The translations under genes were made by a program, and so were the position numbers. This document shows, one piece after another, positions 31,798 to 40,463 of a stretch of 40,463 bases of DNA. Below the pieces are notes generated by a model that saw nothing but the letters and a program-made list of their open reading frames with translations, was not told the DNA's origin and did not search any database. The stretch lies in NCBI GenBank assembly GCA_011250595.1, contig JAANMP010000043.1:1-40463 (forward strand), given 5' to 3'. Numbering within the stretch: the stretch's first letter is position 1; the number at the start of each line of letters is the position of its first letter. This DNA comes from Bacillus sp. MM2020_1. GTDB lineage: Bacteria; Bacillota; Bacilli; Bacillales; Cytobacillaceae.

Positions 31798-33255
31798 TCA
31801 GCTGCTTTCATTCTTTTCATTTAAAATATATCGGAGCTTCCTCATCGTTATTTGTAATCGTTTTGCTGTTTCCTTTCTATTCCCATGAGTTTCCTTTAAC
31901 GTTCTCTTTATAAATGCCTTACCAACAACAGACTCTAATTGTTTGATTTGTGCCAAGACTTCCTCCAAATCAATCTCTTTCTTTTGTTCGAAAGCAGATA
32001 AAGTTTTTTCGACCCAGCTTTGCAAAAAAACTTCCATATGTAATTCTAGATTTGCTTGTTCTGTCTGTTCTGTCTGTTCTGTCTGTTTAGTCGGGGTTAC
32101 TGCATTTATTGCCAATGGCAGATTGGAGGGTGTTATGATTGCATCGGCCGAATCTGACAAAGTTACCACTCTTGTAACAAAATTTGAAAGTTCGCGAATA
32201 TTCCCTGGCCACCTATAGCCCTGAAGCACCTTTAAGGCATCATCCGAAAATGTAATCGAATTGTTTGTGTGCCGCTGTAATAAATGTTGAATCAATTGAG
32301 GGATATCCTCTTTTCTTTCTCGTAAAGGAGGAATATTTAAATGAACCACATTCAAACGATAAAAAAGATCTTCCCTAAATTTCTTCTGCTGAACAGCATC
32401 TTGGAGGTTTACATTTGATGCAGCTACTAATCGGGTGTTGGTGTGTATAGTATTCTCGCTTCCCACACGCATAAATTCTCTTGTTTCAAGAACGCGAAGT
32501 AATTTTACCTGTATAGAGTGAGTTGCTTCAGCCACCTCATCAAGGAATAATGTTCCTTTGCTGGCAATTTCAAATAAACCTTTCCGCTGATGCGATGCCC
32601 CCGTAAATGCTCCCTTTTCATGTCCAAACAGTTCGCTTTCTAATAACGATTCCGTAATTGCCCCACAGTTAACCCCGATAAAGTGCTCGTTATTTCGTTG
32701 ACTTGCTTCGTGAATAAAGCGCGCTAGTACCTCTTTTCCTGTTCCAGTTTCACCCTCTATTAAAACAATTACATTTTTCCCGGCTACTTTATATGCCGTT
32801 TCGATTAATTGATTCATTCCAGGGTTTTTTCCAATGATTAATCCGATTTTATTGGCTAGATCATTGATCTGCTGCCGGGTAGTGCTGCCCGTTGAAATTA
32901 ATAACTGATCCATTTGTTTTTCCAATATATCTATATCATCAAACGGTTTTTCGATATAATCACTTGCTCCTAATTTTATCGCTTCAACTGCCGTGTGAAT
33001 CGTACTATACCCCGTCATTATTACGGCTTTACATCCGGGTTGTTGTTTTTTCAAATCTTTTAAGAGTGTTAGCCCATCTGCATCCGGGAGCTTTAAATCA
33101 ATCATTGCTGCATGAAAATTGCTCCTTGAAAAATCGATTTTGGAGAACTCCTTCCCGCTGTTAACTACCTTGATGTTATAGCCTTTAGATTTAAAAAGGT
33201 GGGACAAGAAGTTTCCAACCTCTTTTTCATCATCCACAATTAGTAAATTTGTCAT
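31798..33255 (-). CDS. Sigma-54-dependent response regulator (NtrC family)
   Basis: A 485-residue regulator. The receiver domain has Asp-Asp at 8-9, phospho-Asp53 (AAMIDLKLPDADG) and Lys in YIEKPFDD. The AAA+ domain has Walker A GETGTGKEV, the sigma-54 contact loop GAFTGA, Walker B TLFLDEVAE and RLNV/R-finger region REDLFYRLNV. A linker carries TEQTEQTEQ, and the C-terminal Fis-type helix-turn-helix is GNRKETAKRLQITMRKLRYIL in order. It is read after the kinase gene with a 4-nt overlap. The nearby perfect -24/-12 promoter of adhP is its likely target. Confidence 0.93.
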   Translation of the reverse strand: MTNLLIVDDEKEVGNFLSHLFKSKGYNIKVVNSGKEFSKIDFSRSNFHAAMIDLKLPDADGLTLLKDLKKQQPGCKAVIMTGYSTIHTAVEAIKLGASDYIEKPFDDIDILEKQMDQLLISTGSTTRQQINDLANKIGLIIGKNPGMNQLIETAYKVAGKNVIVLIEGETGTGKEVLARFIHEASQRNNEHFIGVNCGAITESLLESELFGHEKGAFTGASHQRKGLFEIASKGTLFLDEVAEATHSIQVKLLRVLETREFMRVGSENTIHTNTRLVAASNVNLQDAVQQKKFREDLFYRLNVVHLNIPPLRERKEDIPQLIQHLLQRHTNNSITFSDDALKVLQGYRWPGNIRELSNFVTRVVTLSDSADAIITPSNLPLAINAVTPTKQTEQTEQTEQANLELHMEVFLQSWVEKTLSAFEQKKEIDLEEVLAQIKQLESVVGKAFIKRTLKETHGNRKETAKRLQITMRKLRYILNEKNESS

Positions 33256-34904
33256 CCCTCAACCTCCGTCTCATTAGACAAATGAGATGGTAATCGCAAA
33301 GTGAAGGTGCTTCCTTCTTTTACAATACTGCTCACTTCGAGTGTACCTCCGTGGGCATTTGCGATTCCGAAACTTACAGAAAGTCCCAGTCCAGTACCCT
33401 TTTCTGCTTCTTTTGTCGTGTGAAATGGATGAAAAATTTCGGATAACCTGTTTTCTTCGATTCCGATTCCATTATCTTTGACAGTTAATTGCACCTCATC
33501 TTCACGTCGTGAAGTGATGATGGTAATTTCTTTATTTTCTTTATCTGACACCTCTAAAGCATCTCTCGCATTTAAAATTAGATTAATGATGATTTGTTCT
33601 ATTTGCTGCTGACTCCCCTCAATTTCAGGCAGTTCCTCATCAAGTTCAAGAATTATTATAATTTCATTTTTTTCGATTTGGTATCTAAGTAAATTAAGAA
33701 CTTGGTATATTCCTTCGTTTAATGAGAAGGTTCCAAAAATGTACTCATCCTGGCGGGAAAAAGTAAGTAAGCTTTTAATGATTCGCTTACAGCGGTCCCC
33801 GCAGTTTTTAATATCGTTTAAAAGGATATAAGAAGGGTCATCCTTTGCCTTATTCCTTAATAAAAGCTGGGAATTACCCAGAATAGCAGTTAATGGACTA
33901 TTTAATTCATGGGCAATACCTGCCGCCATCTCGCCTATTGCTGCAAGCTTACCTGAATGGAGGAGCTGTGCCTCCATTTTTCGTTTTTCGGTTACGTCCT
34001 TTAAATAGAGAATTACACCATATACCCGGTTTTCATGGTTCTGGACCGGATAGGTATAAGTCTCACAAATGGAATTATTTTCAAAAAAAATATCTCTAAA
34101 TCCAGTTCTTTGGGAACGAAACGTTTCTTCTATAATCGACTTACATTCTTTCCGCAAAAGAGCAAACGATGGAGAATGCTCTTTCAATTGAAAAAATGAT
34201 CGAACTGAATCATTAAATTGAAGGACATTTAAATTTTTATCAAAAACAATAATCATGTCATCTACAGCTTTAAAGGTGTCCTCCCATTGCTGCTTCCCGC
34301 GGACAACCTCATGGTACAGTTGGGTATTTTCAATGCTGACAGCAAGATGGTCGGTCAATTGTTCAAGAAATAACAGGTCATCATGACCCCATTCAGACGG
34401 GTCTTGCCGTCCGATACTTAATACACCTATGCCTTTATTTTTTATAAAAATCGGCAGGACGATCACACTATGTATCTGAAGGCCAAGTAAATATTCATTT
34501 TCAAAAAAGTCTTCACTTGAGTCAAGCAATTGTTGAAAGATGATCTGTTTGTTTAACAATGCAGACCAATAGAGAGACCTTCGATTCGGTATCGCAGAGT
34601 TAATTTTCAAACCACGGTTTTCTTCAGGATATACATTGGTTAAAATGAGTTCACTATTCTGTAGCAATAATAAACTCAGCCGATCACAATGCAACAGGCC
34701 CTTTAATTTATCAAGGACATTTTGAAGCATTTCATCTAATGACATGTCTATTTTCATGCTTTTCATTACTTCATTAATGATTTCCAGTTGAATGTTCTTC
34801 TTTCTTAATTGCTCAACAGTTGTTTTCAACTCGGTATAATAGTTTTTTTTCGATGATTTGACTCCTGTTAAGAGCGCAATCATTTCCTGCTTGTCTTCAA
34901 GCAC
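33252..34904 (-). CDS. Soluble GAF/PAS sensor histidine kinase (NtrB-like)
   Basis: A 550-residue kinase with no membrane segment. An N-terminal coiled coil (TVEQLRKKNIQLEIINEVM) precedes a GAF domain (about 45-190) and a PAS domain (about 205-310, DTFKAVDDMIIVFDKNLNV). Then comes HisKA with H-box GEMAAGIAHELNSPLTAILGN and an ATPase domain (NLILNARDALE, DNGIGIEE, GTGLGLSVSFG). The GTG at 34904 has AGAAGGTG 6 nt ahead; the GTG at 34913 lies within that site. A cytoplasmic GAF sensor suggests an intracellular cue such as a metabolite or redox state; which one is not visible. It follows the iron dehydrogenase gene by about 13 nt. Confidence 0.9.
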   Translation of the reverse strand: MLEDKQEMIALLTGVKSSKKNYYTELKTTVEQLRKKNIQLEIINEVMKSMKIDMSLDEMLQNVLDKLKGLLHCDRLSLLLLQNSELILTNVYPEENRGLKINSAIPNRRSLYWSALLNKQIIFQQLLDSSEDFFENEYLLGLQIHSVIVLPIFIKNKGIGVLSIGRQDPSEWGHDDLLFLEQLTDHLAVSIENTQLYHEVVRGKQQWEDTFKAVDDMIIVFDKNLNVLQFNDSVRSFFQLKEHSPSFALLRKECKSIIEETFRSQRTGFRDIFFENNSICETYTYPVQNHENRVYGVILYLKDVTEKRKMEAQLLHSGKLAAIGEMAAGIAHELNSPLTAILGNSQLLLRNKAKDDPSYILLNDIKNCGDRCKRIIKSLLTFSRQDEYIFGTFSLNEGIYQVLNLLRYQIEKNEIIIILELDEELPEIEGSQQQIEQIIINLILNARDALEVSDKENKEITIITSRREDEVQLTVKDNGIGIEENRLSEIFHPFHTTKEAEKGTGLGLSVSFGIANAHGGTLEVSSIVKEGSTFTLRLPSHLSNETEVEG

Positions 34905-34917
34905 GGGGTTCACCTTC

Positions 34918-36075
34918 TTACAATGCGTTTTTTAGAAGTGTTTTTACTTGCTCGAGATTGACATCGCGGGGATTGGTAATCATACATGCATCAATAAGTG
35001 CCAGTTGTCCGGCCCAATCAATCATATCCTCCGTTATACCAACATCCCTTAATCTTTGTGGCGCACCAATATCAACAGCCAAGTCTCGAACGAATTGAAT
35101 GGAGGCATTTCCCGCTTCACGAGCTGTCATTCCTCTTAGGTCAAATCCCATAATCGCTGCTATATCAGAAAAGCGTTCCGGTGCTGCAATAAAATTGAAA
35201 TCCATTACATATGGAAGTAAAACGGCATTGATTTCTCCATGGGAAATCGGCAACTTTCCACCAATGGCATGGGAAATGGCATGGGCAGCACCAAGGATAG
35301 CATTGGAAAAAGCAAGTCCTGCCTGTAAACTCGCCATAGCCATCGCTTCTTTTGCTTCTTCATTTGTCTTTGAAGCCACTGAGGGCCGTAAAAATTTTGA
35401 GACCAGGGAAAGGGCATTTTTTGCCTGAACGTCTGTTAGTGGTGTAGCAGCCGTGCTGACATACGCTTCGATTGCATGTGTAAGGACATCCAAACCCGTT
35501 GCAGCAGTGAGGCTGCTGTCTTTTGTAACAAGCGTTAAAGGATCAACAATAGCAATATCCGGGACCAATGTTTTCGAGATGATACTCATTTTCTTTCCCC
35601 GCTTCGAATCGACGATGACAGAGAATTGTGACACCTCAGAGCCCGATCCGGCAGTAGTCATGATCATAATCATCGGTGGAAGAGGCTTATCTATTTTATC
35701 CACCCCTTCATAATCACTGATTTGTCCGCCGTTAGTGGCGAGGATGGCTATAGCCTTTGCCGAATCTAATGCACTCCCCCCACCCAAACCTATGATGGCG
35801 TCACATTCATTTTCAATATAGACCCGACACCCTTTCATTACGTCGGTATCCTTTGGATTTATTGTGACATCAATATGGGTTGCATACGGCAGGTATGACT
35901 CTTTGCAAATGGAGATCACTTTATCGAGCCATCCGGCATTGGCAACCCCGTAATCGCTTACAATTAACACTTTCTTAGCCCCAAGCCGTAAACAAGCATC
36001 CCCTACCTGTTTAATAGAATTCTTTCCAAAAATAATCTCAGGCGTAACAAATTTACTAATATGCAAAACTACCAT
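34918..36075 (-). CDS. Iron-containing alcohol dehydrogenase (group III)
   Basis: A 385-residue group III alcohol dehydrogenase. NAD-binding GGGSALDSAKAIA is near residue 95. Iron ligands are Asp and His in GLDVLTHAIEAYVS, and two further His in AAHAISHAIGGKLPISHGEINAVLLPY. It is likely to act on ethanol, 1,3-propanediol, butanol or related alcohols; the exact substrate is unclear. The start is uncertain: ATG at 36075, TTG at 36081 (GGGAAG 9 nt ahead) or a TTG 12 nt further in (GGGGATGG ahead). It heads an operon with the kinase and sigma-54 regulator, an unusual enzyme-first order. Confidence 0.88.
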   Translation of the reverse strand: MVVLHISKFVTPEIIFGKNSIKQVGDACLRLGAKKVLIVSDYGVANAGWLDKVISICKESYLPYATHIDVTINPKDTDVMKGCRVYIENECDAIIGLGGGSALDSAKAIAILATNGGQISDYEGVDKIDKPLPPMIMIMTTAGSGSEVSQFSVIVDSKRGKKMSIISKTLVPDIAIVDPLTLVTKDSSLTAATGLDVLTHAIEAYVSTAATPLTDVQAKNALSLVSKFLRPSVASKTNEEAKEAMAMASLQAGLAFSNAILGAAHAISHAIGGKLPISHGEINAVLLPYVMDFNFIAAPERFSDIAAIMGFDLRGMTAREAGNASIQFVRDLAVDIGAPQRLRDVGITEDMIDWAGQLALIDACMITNPRDVNLEQVKTLLKNAL

Positions 36076-36134
36076 CCCCAAAAAGTTATTCTTCCCTATT
36101 AAATTTCACGAAAATAAAGCAAAATCCTTTAATT

Positions 36135-36153
36135 CCTCTAAATTATTTAGAGG
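36135..36153. promoter_or_regulatory. Inverted repeat upstream of the iron dehydrogenase
   Basis: CCTCTAAATTATTTAGAGG has 8-nt perfect arms around 3 nt, about 60 nt before the start codon and just downstream of a weak minus-strand promoter (TTGCAC, 17 nt, CTTAAT). It could be an operator or a leader hairpin. Confidence 0.45.
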
Positions 36154-36207
36154 CATTAAGTTAATATAATAATTACAGTGCAAACATTAGAATAATTTCA
36201 TGGAAAC

Positions 36208-36356
36208 GGTGTCAGGCACCATTAGTGAACAAAGTCAATGAAAACTAATTCCATATATATCGAGATCCGCCAATCCAAGGATATTAACGTAAAAATGCCA
36301 ATGTCCACACGGGGTGGACATTGGCTGATTAGTGTCTTTTTCTGGTGCCTGACACC
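36208..36356. repeat. 149-bp element bounded by inverted 13-mers (repeat copies 4 and 5)
   Basis: GGTGTCAGGCACC (36208-36220) and its exact reverse complement GGTGCCTGACACC (36344-36356) enclose a hairpin GCCAATGTCCAC/GTGGACATTGGC (36297-36325). It has no coding potential worth reporting. It fills the gap between the iron dehydrogenase start and hutG. Confidence 0.75.
36297..36325 (-). terminator. Hairpin, probable end of the hut transcript
   Basis: A perfect 12-bp stem with a 5-nt loop, followed on the minus strand by ATTTTTA. It lies 44 nt after the hutG stop and inside the repeat element. Confidence 0.6.
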
Positions 36357-36368
36357 AAATTCCCTTCA

Positions 36369-37364
36369 CTATCGGAGCATAACCCCAGATAGAAAGGTTA
36401 GGAATACATGGGTGCCAAGTTTGACGGTGGGTTGAGCGAGTGTATCCTTTAGTGGATCCAGGCAGACGATGTCCATGGCTTTTACTTTGGGATGTTTGGC
36501 AGCAGCCAGTACTCCTTCTAGCAGTTCTTCTGTTGTCATGCCCCCCGGCGTTGAGGCTGGTACCCCTGGAGCATAGGCAATATCAAGCACATCCATATCG
36601 ACTGTTAAATAAATAGTATCTACCTTTGCAGCAAGTTCTTCTAAACAAGCCCCCACCGTTTCTTCGATCCCTTTTTTTCGTGTTTCACGAAGTGTAAAAT
36701 AATTGACGCCTTTTTCATCTGCGTACTTCTTCAAATCTTTTGTGTTAAAAAACCCATGCAGGCCGATATTGTACATATTACTTCCCTCAACTATTCCACT
36801 CTCAATTAAGTTACGCATTGGAGTCCCGTTGGAGGGGCCGTTATCGGACATGTCTCGTAAATCAAAATGAGTATCAAACTGTAGAATTCCAATTTTCTCA
36901 TCGGGCCTCGCATGATGAAGTCCCTTTATCATCATCGCTGTAATCGAATGATCCCCGCCAATTGCACATATTTTGGAGGTTTCAAAATGCTGATGGAGTG
37001 CAGTAGACGCTGCGATGATATTGTCATGGCAACGTCGGATATCGGTAACATGCATCGGTACATCACCAACATCCACTGCTGTCATTTCCGACAAATCGAT
37101 ATCTTCGTCAAGATTATAAGTTGTGAACCCCTTCCAAGCACGGCGGAATGACTCAGGAAATTCAGAAGCACCCGAAGCACTAATCGATGAGCGAGACAGC
37201 GGAACACCAACAACTACAAAGTCAGTGTCCCTACTTTTTTCAGGATCCAAGGCAGCTGTAAGCGGCTGAATCCACTCGTGCACCTTCACAACCTCTTTCC
37301 CTTCATCAGGCCTTACCCATGTAAAACTCGGCGGATTCAGTTTAGGATAGAGGAAGCTCTTCAA
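36369..37364 (-). CDS. hutG: Formimidoylglutamase
   Basis: A 331-residue ureohydrolase (arginase fold). The manganese-binding motifs are GGDHS, DTHFDLRD and DMDVLDIAYAPG. It hydrolyses formiminoglutamate to glutamate and formamide, the last step of the Bacillus histidine route. The start is TTG at 37364 with AGGGGAGG 8 nt ahead, 23 nt inside the end of hutI. Agmatinase-type ureohydrolases are the alternative, but the operon decides. Confidence 0.92.
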   Translation of the reverse strand: MKSFLYPKLNPPSFTWVRPDEGKEVVKVHEWIQPLTAALDPEKSRDTDFVVVGVPLSRSSISASGASEFPESFRRAWKGFTTYNLDEDIDLSEMTAVDVGDVPMHVTDIRRCHDNIIAASTALHQHFETSKICAIGGDHSITAMMIKGLHHARPDEKIGILQFDTHFDLRDMSDNGPSNGTPMRNLIESGIVEGSNMYNIGLHGFFNTKDLKKYADEKGVNYFTLRETRKKGIEETVGACLEELAAKVDTIYLTVDMDVLDIAYAPGVPASTPGGMTTEELLEGVLAAAKHPKVKAMDIVCLDPLKDTLAQPTVKLGTHVFLTFLSGVMLR

Positions 37365-38634
37365 CTAACTGACCTCCCCTGACAACCACCTGACCATTTT
37401 TCACGACGGTATCCGTATGATTCACACCATAAGAGTATTGCAGTTTCATATAATTCCCAACGTTAAAAATCGTGACGTCCCCTTTTTTGCCAACTTCTAA
37501 GCTGCCAATTTCACGTCCGCGATTAATCGCATGTGCCGCATTAATGGTTGTTGCCGTAATTACCTCGGCAGGTGTCATCCCCATTTTTAAACAGCCTAGA
37601 TTCATAATGAATGGAAGGGAAACGGTAGGTGAAGAGCCTGGATTACAATCGGTCGATAGTGCTACAGGTACTCCTAAATCAACCATTTTGCGGCCATTTG
37701 CCGACTCCGCCATTAAGAAGTAAGCTGTTCCTGGAAGCAACACTCCGACAACCCCTTTTTCAGCCATTGCTTTCATGCCTTTTTCTGAAGCTTTTAAGAG
37801 ATGATCCGCCGAAATGGCGCCAACCACGGCAGCAAGCTCTGCTCCTTCATAGGGCTCTATTTCATCTGCATGAATCTTCGGAATCAAGCCATAGCGCAGG
37901 CCTGCTTCAAGAATCTGTTTCGATTGCTCTGGTGTAAACACACCATGTTCACAGAAAACATCATTAAATTCAGCCAGGCCGAGCTCTGCCACCTTTGGAA
38001 TCATTTCATCAATCAGCAATCTTACAAACTCATCAGGATTTTGTTTGTACTCTTTCGGGACGGCATGTGCTCCCATAAATGTTGAAACAATATCCATCAC
38101 ATGCTTGTCGTTTAACTGTTTGGCCACTTCTAGCTGCTTTAATTCGGTTTCCCATTCCATCCCGTAACCGCTTTTCGCTTCTACCGTTGTAACGCCGTGG
38201 CGCAGAAATTGATTCAAGCGCTCAAAGCTTTCTTGAAAAAGCTCCTCATGTGTCGCCGACTGAGTCCTTCTAGTCGTCGCATAAATCCCGCCGCCGCTAT
38301 TCATGATTTCCATATAGGTGGCACCTTGAAGTCGCATATTAAACTCATTTTCTCTGCTGCCGGCAAATACAAGATGTGTGTGCGGGTCAACTAACCCTGG
38401 AGTTACCAGCTTTCCAGTTGCATCCACAACCTCCGCTTCACCCAATCGCTTCGCATATTTTTCCGCCAGCTCCACATCTGTACCAACAGCCTGAATCACT
38501 CCGTCTTCAATCCAAATACTGCCATTGTCAATAATGCCAAGCTCAGACATCTCGCCCTTTACACGGGGAGCATCGGAACTTCCTTGTAAAGTCACAAGCT
38601 GAGAGGCATTTCTGATAAAAATTGGTGTACTCAT
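37342..38634 (-). CDS. hutI: Imidazolonepropionase
   Basis: A 430-residue amidohydrolase. The metal motif is VDPHTHLVFAGSREN, then comes the substrate loop YMEIMNSGGGIYATTRRTQ, followed by EAKSGYGM, KIHADEI and STDCNPGSSP with the catalytic Asp. It opens the imidazolone ring to formiminoglutamate. It is 21 nt behind hutU, with GAGAGGATGA ahead of the ATG. Confidence 0.97.
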   Translation of the reverse strand: MSTPIFIRNASQLVTLQGSSDAPRVKGEMSELGIIDNGSIWIEDGVIQAVGTDVELAEKYAKRLGEAEVVDATGKLVTPGLVDPHTHLVFAGSRENEFNMRLQGATYMEIMNSGGGIYATTRRTQSATHEELFQESFERLNQFLRHGVTTVEAKSGYGMEWETELKQLEVAKQLNDKHVMDIVSTFMGAHAVPKEYKQNPDEFVRLLIDEMIPKVAELGLAEFNDVFCEHGVFTPEQSKQILEAGLRYGLIPKIHADEIEPYEGAELAAVVGAISADHLLKASEKGMKAMAEKGVVGVLLPGTAYFLMAESANGRKMVDLGVPVALSTDCNPGSSPTVSLPFIMNLGCLKMGMTPAEVITATTINAAHAINRGREIGSLEVGKKGDVTIFNVGNYMKLQYSYGVNHTDTVVKNGQVVVRGGQLVEELPLS

Positions 38635-38655
38635 TAATCTATCATCCTCTCATCC

Positions 38656-40329
38656 TTAGTCTTGCTTAAGCATTGGCATTTTGATGCCCTTTTCTTTTGC
38701 TGTTTTAATCGCAAGCTCATAGCCTGCATCAGCATGACGGACAACACCCATGCCGGGGTCAGTTGTTAATACCCGTTCTAAACGTACTTCCGCATCATTT
38801 GAACCGTCCGCTACAATTACCATGCCCGAATGCTGCGAATAACCCATACCGACGCCACCGCCGTGATGTAATGAAACCCAGCTCGCTCCGCCAACAGCAT
38901 TAATCATCGCATTTAAAATCGGCCAGTCGGAAACTGCATCGCTACCATCTCTCATTGCTTCTGTTTCACGATTTGGTGATGCTACTGAACCGGCATCTAA
39001 GTGATCACGGCCAATAACGATTGGTGCCGATACTTCTCCCGACGCAACCATATCATTGATCACTTTACCAAAACGGGAACGATCACCATAGCCAAGCCAG
39101 CAAATCCGGGCAGGAAGGCCTTGGAAGCTGATTTTTTCTTGAGCCATTTTTACCCATTTGCAGAGATGTTCATCATCTTTAAATTCGCGAAGCAGGGCCT
39201 CATCAATTTTACGAATATCCTCAGGATCTCCTGAAAGTGCTGCCCAGCGGAAAGGACCTTTTCCTTCGCAGAATAATGGACGGATATAAGCGGGAACGAA
39301 ACCCGGGAAATCAAATGCATTTTCCACACCTTGATCCTTCGCTACTTGACGGATGTTGTTACCGTAGTCAAACGTTACCGCCCCTTTTTGTTGCATTGTA
39401 AGCATTGCCTTCACATGTACAGCCATGCTTTGTTTTGAAAGTTCTACATACTTAGTAGGATTTTCTTTTCGTAAGGCAGCCGCTTGTTCTAATGTAAAAC
39501 CAATTGGAACATAGCCATTTAGCGGGTCGTGTGCAGAAGTTTGATCCGTTAAAACATCCGGATTAAAGCCTTTTTCAATCATGATTGGTAAAATTTCTGC
39601 TGCATTACCTAATAACCCAATCGATAATGCTTTACCTGCGATCTTCGCTTCATGTGCCATTTTTAATGCTTCCTCAAGATCATTTGTTTTCACATCAAGG
39701 TAAGCGGTTTCAATCCGACGATCAATTCTTGTTTCATCCACATCGATTGCGATACATACCCCATCGTTCATTGTTACCGATAAAGGCTGTGCACCACCCA
39801 TGCCTCCGAGTCCTGCTGTTAAAGTGATCGTGTGTTTTAATGTTCCTCCGAATTCCTGACGGGCAAGCTCGGCAAACGTTTCATACGTTCCTTGGACAAT
39901 TCCTTGGCTTCCGATATAAATCCAACTGCCGGCCGTCATTTGCCCATACATCATCAAGCCCTTTTTATCTAACTCATGGAAATGTTCCCAATTCGCCCAT
40001 GCCGGAACCAGGTTGGAGTTGGCAAGCAACACGCGTGGTGCATCCTTATGAGATTTCCAAACAGCCACTGGCTTACCGGATTGAATCATTAACGTTTCGT
40101 CATTCTCCAATTCAAGGAGCGTTTTCACGATGGCATCATAGGACTCCCAGTTACGAGCAGCCTTACCAATTCCACCATAAACGACTAAATCCTCCGGTCT
40201 TTCAGCCACCTCTTGATCCAAATTATTCATCAGCATGCGCAGTGCCGCCTCCTGAATCCAGCCTTTTGCATGTAATTCAGTTCCCTTATAATTTTTAATA
40301 ACTCTAGATTTTGCAGTGTTTGTTTCCAT
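38656..40329 (-). CDS. hutU: Urocanate hydratase
   Basis: A 557-residue urocanase that adds water to urocanate using a tightly bound NAD+. Recognisable stretches are [26 protein letters not shown] in order, the Rossmann-like [26 protein letters not shown] with the active-site Asp region, and [15 protein letters not shown] near the end. The ATG at 40329 follows AAGGGAGTGG; a GTG nine bases upstream is less likely. It is the first hut gene in the window; hutP/hutH would be expected further upstream or elsewhere. Confidence 0.97.
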   Translation of the reverse strand: METNTAKSRVIKNYKGTELHAKGWIQEAALRMLMNNLDQEVAERPEDLVVYGGIGKAARNWESYDAIVKTLLELENDETLMIQSGKPVAVWKSHKDAPRVLLANSNLVPAWANWEHFHELDKKGLMMYGQMTAGSWIYIGSQGIVQGTYETFAELARQEFGGTLKHTITLTAGLGGMGGAQPLSVTMNDGVCIAIDVDETRIDRRIETAYLDVKTNDLEEALKMAHEAKIAGKALSIGLLGNAAEILPIMIEKGFNPDVLTDQTSAHDPLNGYVPIGFTLEQAAALRKENPTKYVELSKQSMAVHVKAMLTMQQKGAVTFDYGNNIRQVAKDQGVENAFDFPGFVPAYIRPLFCEGKGPFRWAALSGDPEDIRKIDEALLREFKDDEHLCKWVKMAQEKISFQGLPARICWLGYGDRSRFGKVINDMVASGEVSAPIVIGRDHLDAGSVASPNRETEAMRDGSDAVSDWPILNAMINAVGGASWVSLHHGGGVGMGYSQHSGMVIVADGSNDAEVRLERVLTTDPGMGVVRHADAGYELAIKTAKEKGIKMPMLKQD

Positions 40330-40364
40330 CGATTCCACTCCCTTTTCTTTACTAATCTACTATT

Positions 40365-40393
40365 ATTATAAAAGTAAATTCTTCTGAAAACAA
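40365..40393 (-). promoter_or_regulatory. Candidate hutU promoter
   Basis: Minus-strand TTGTTT (40393-40388), a 17-nt spacer and a perfect TATAAT (40370-40365), about 35 nt before the hutU start. It suggests hutU-I-G can be transcribed on its own. The rest of the right edge to 40463 holds nothing recognisable. Confidence 0.5.
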
Positions 40394-40463
40394 CAAATCG
40401 AACCTTAGAAAATAGAAAATATTTTTAGTTCTATTGTGATTTTTTTAGATAACTCTTCTTATT

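Overview
The window is chromosomal DNA from a low-GC, endospore-forming Bacillaceae bacterium of the Bacillus/Neobacillus/Priestia type. This rests on AGGAGG-type ribosome binding sites with frequent TTG/GTG starts, a spore-coat transglutaminase (tgl), a TPP-riboswitch salvage operon of the thiM-D-E-W-ylmB-tenA-thiZXY type, a Bacillus-type hut cluster and a gas vesicle cluster ordered like that of Priestia (Bacillus) megaterium. No rRNA, tRNA, CRISPR array, intact insertion sequence or prophage was seen. Species cannot be fixed from the sequence.

Layout. 1-7000: small and stress-type genes. These are a phage-type ABA-sandwich protein, a minus-strand ECF sigma factor / ClpP paralogue / NTF2-like protein set, two tiny plus-strand genes, a PH-like protein, a MATE exporter, two conserved unknowns and a cold-shock protein with a structured leader. 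7000-10400: an MFS permease, then a divergent marR / DHA2-family exporter pair with two inverted-repeat operators. 10400-11215: tgl with a sigma-K-like promoter. 11340-18900: a nine-gene minus-strand thiamine salvage operon behind a TPP riboswitch and terminator. 18936-22790: a CitA/CitB-type two-component system divergent from a DctA-type dicarboxylate symporter. 22850-24660: a glutaredoxin-like gene, two decayed gene remnants and a spermidine-synthase-like gene.

24800-30260: a 51-residue hydrophobic peptide gene, a repeat-built coiled-coil protein and, converging on it, a compact gas vesicle operon read as gvpA-N-F-G-L-S-K-J on the minus strand. 30500-36080: a zinc alcohol dehydrogenase behind a consensus sigma-54 promoter, beside an operon of iron alcohol dehydrogenase, soluble GAF/PAS histidine kinase and sigma-54-dependent response regulator. 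36369 to the right end: hutG, hutI and hutU (histidine catabolism); the upstream hut genes are not in the window.

How the parts work together. The thi operon imports and converts both halves of thiamine (pyrimidine via ThiXYZ, YlmB, TenA and ThiD; thiazole via ThiW and ThiM) and joins them with ThiE; no de novo gene is present. The gas vesicle genes should make a flotation organelle, with a strong hairpin separating the shell gene gvpA from the assembly genes. The kinase/regulator pair most likely drives the neighbouring sigma-54 alcohol dehydrogenase promoter. A short intergenic repeat built around GGTGCCTGACACC occurs five times between 8289 and 36356. The most unusual items are the compact gvp operon with its leader and hairpin, the two uncharacterised genes beside it, the sigma-54 alcohol dehydrogenase circuit and the sigma/ClpP/NTF2 set.
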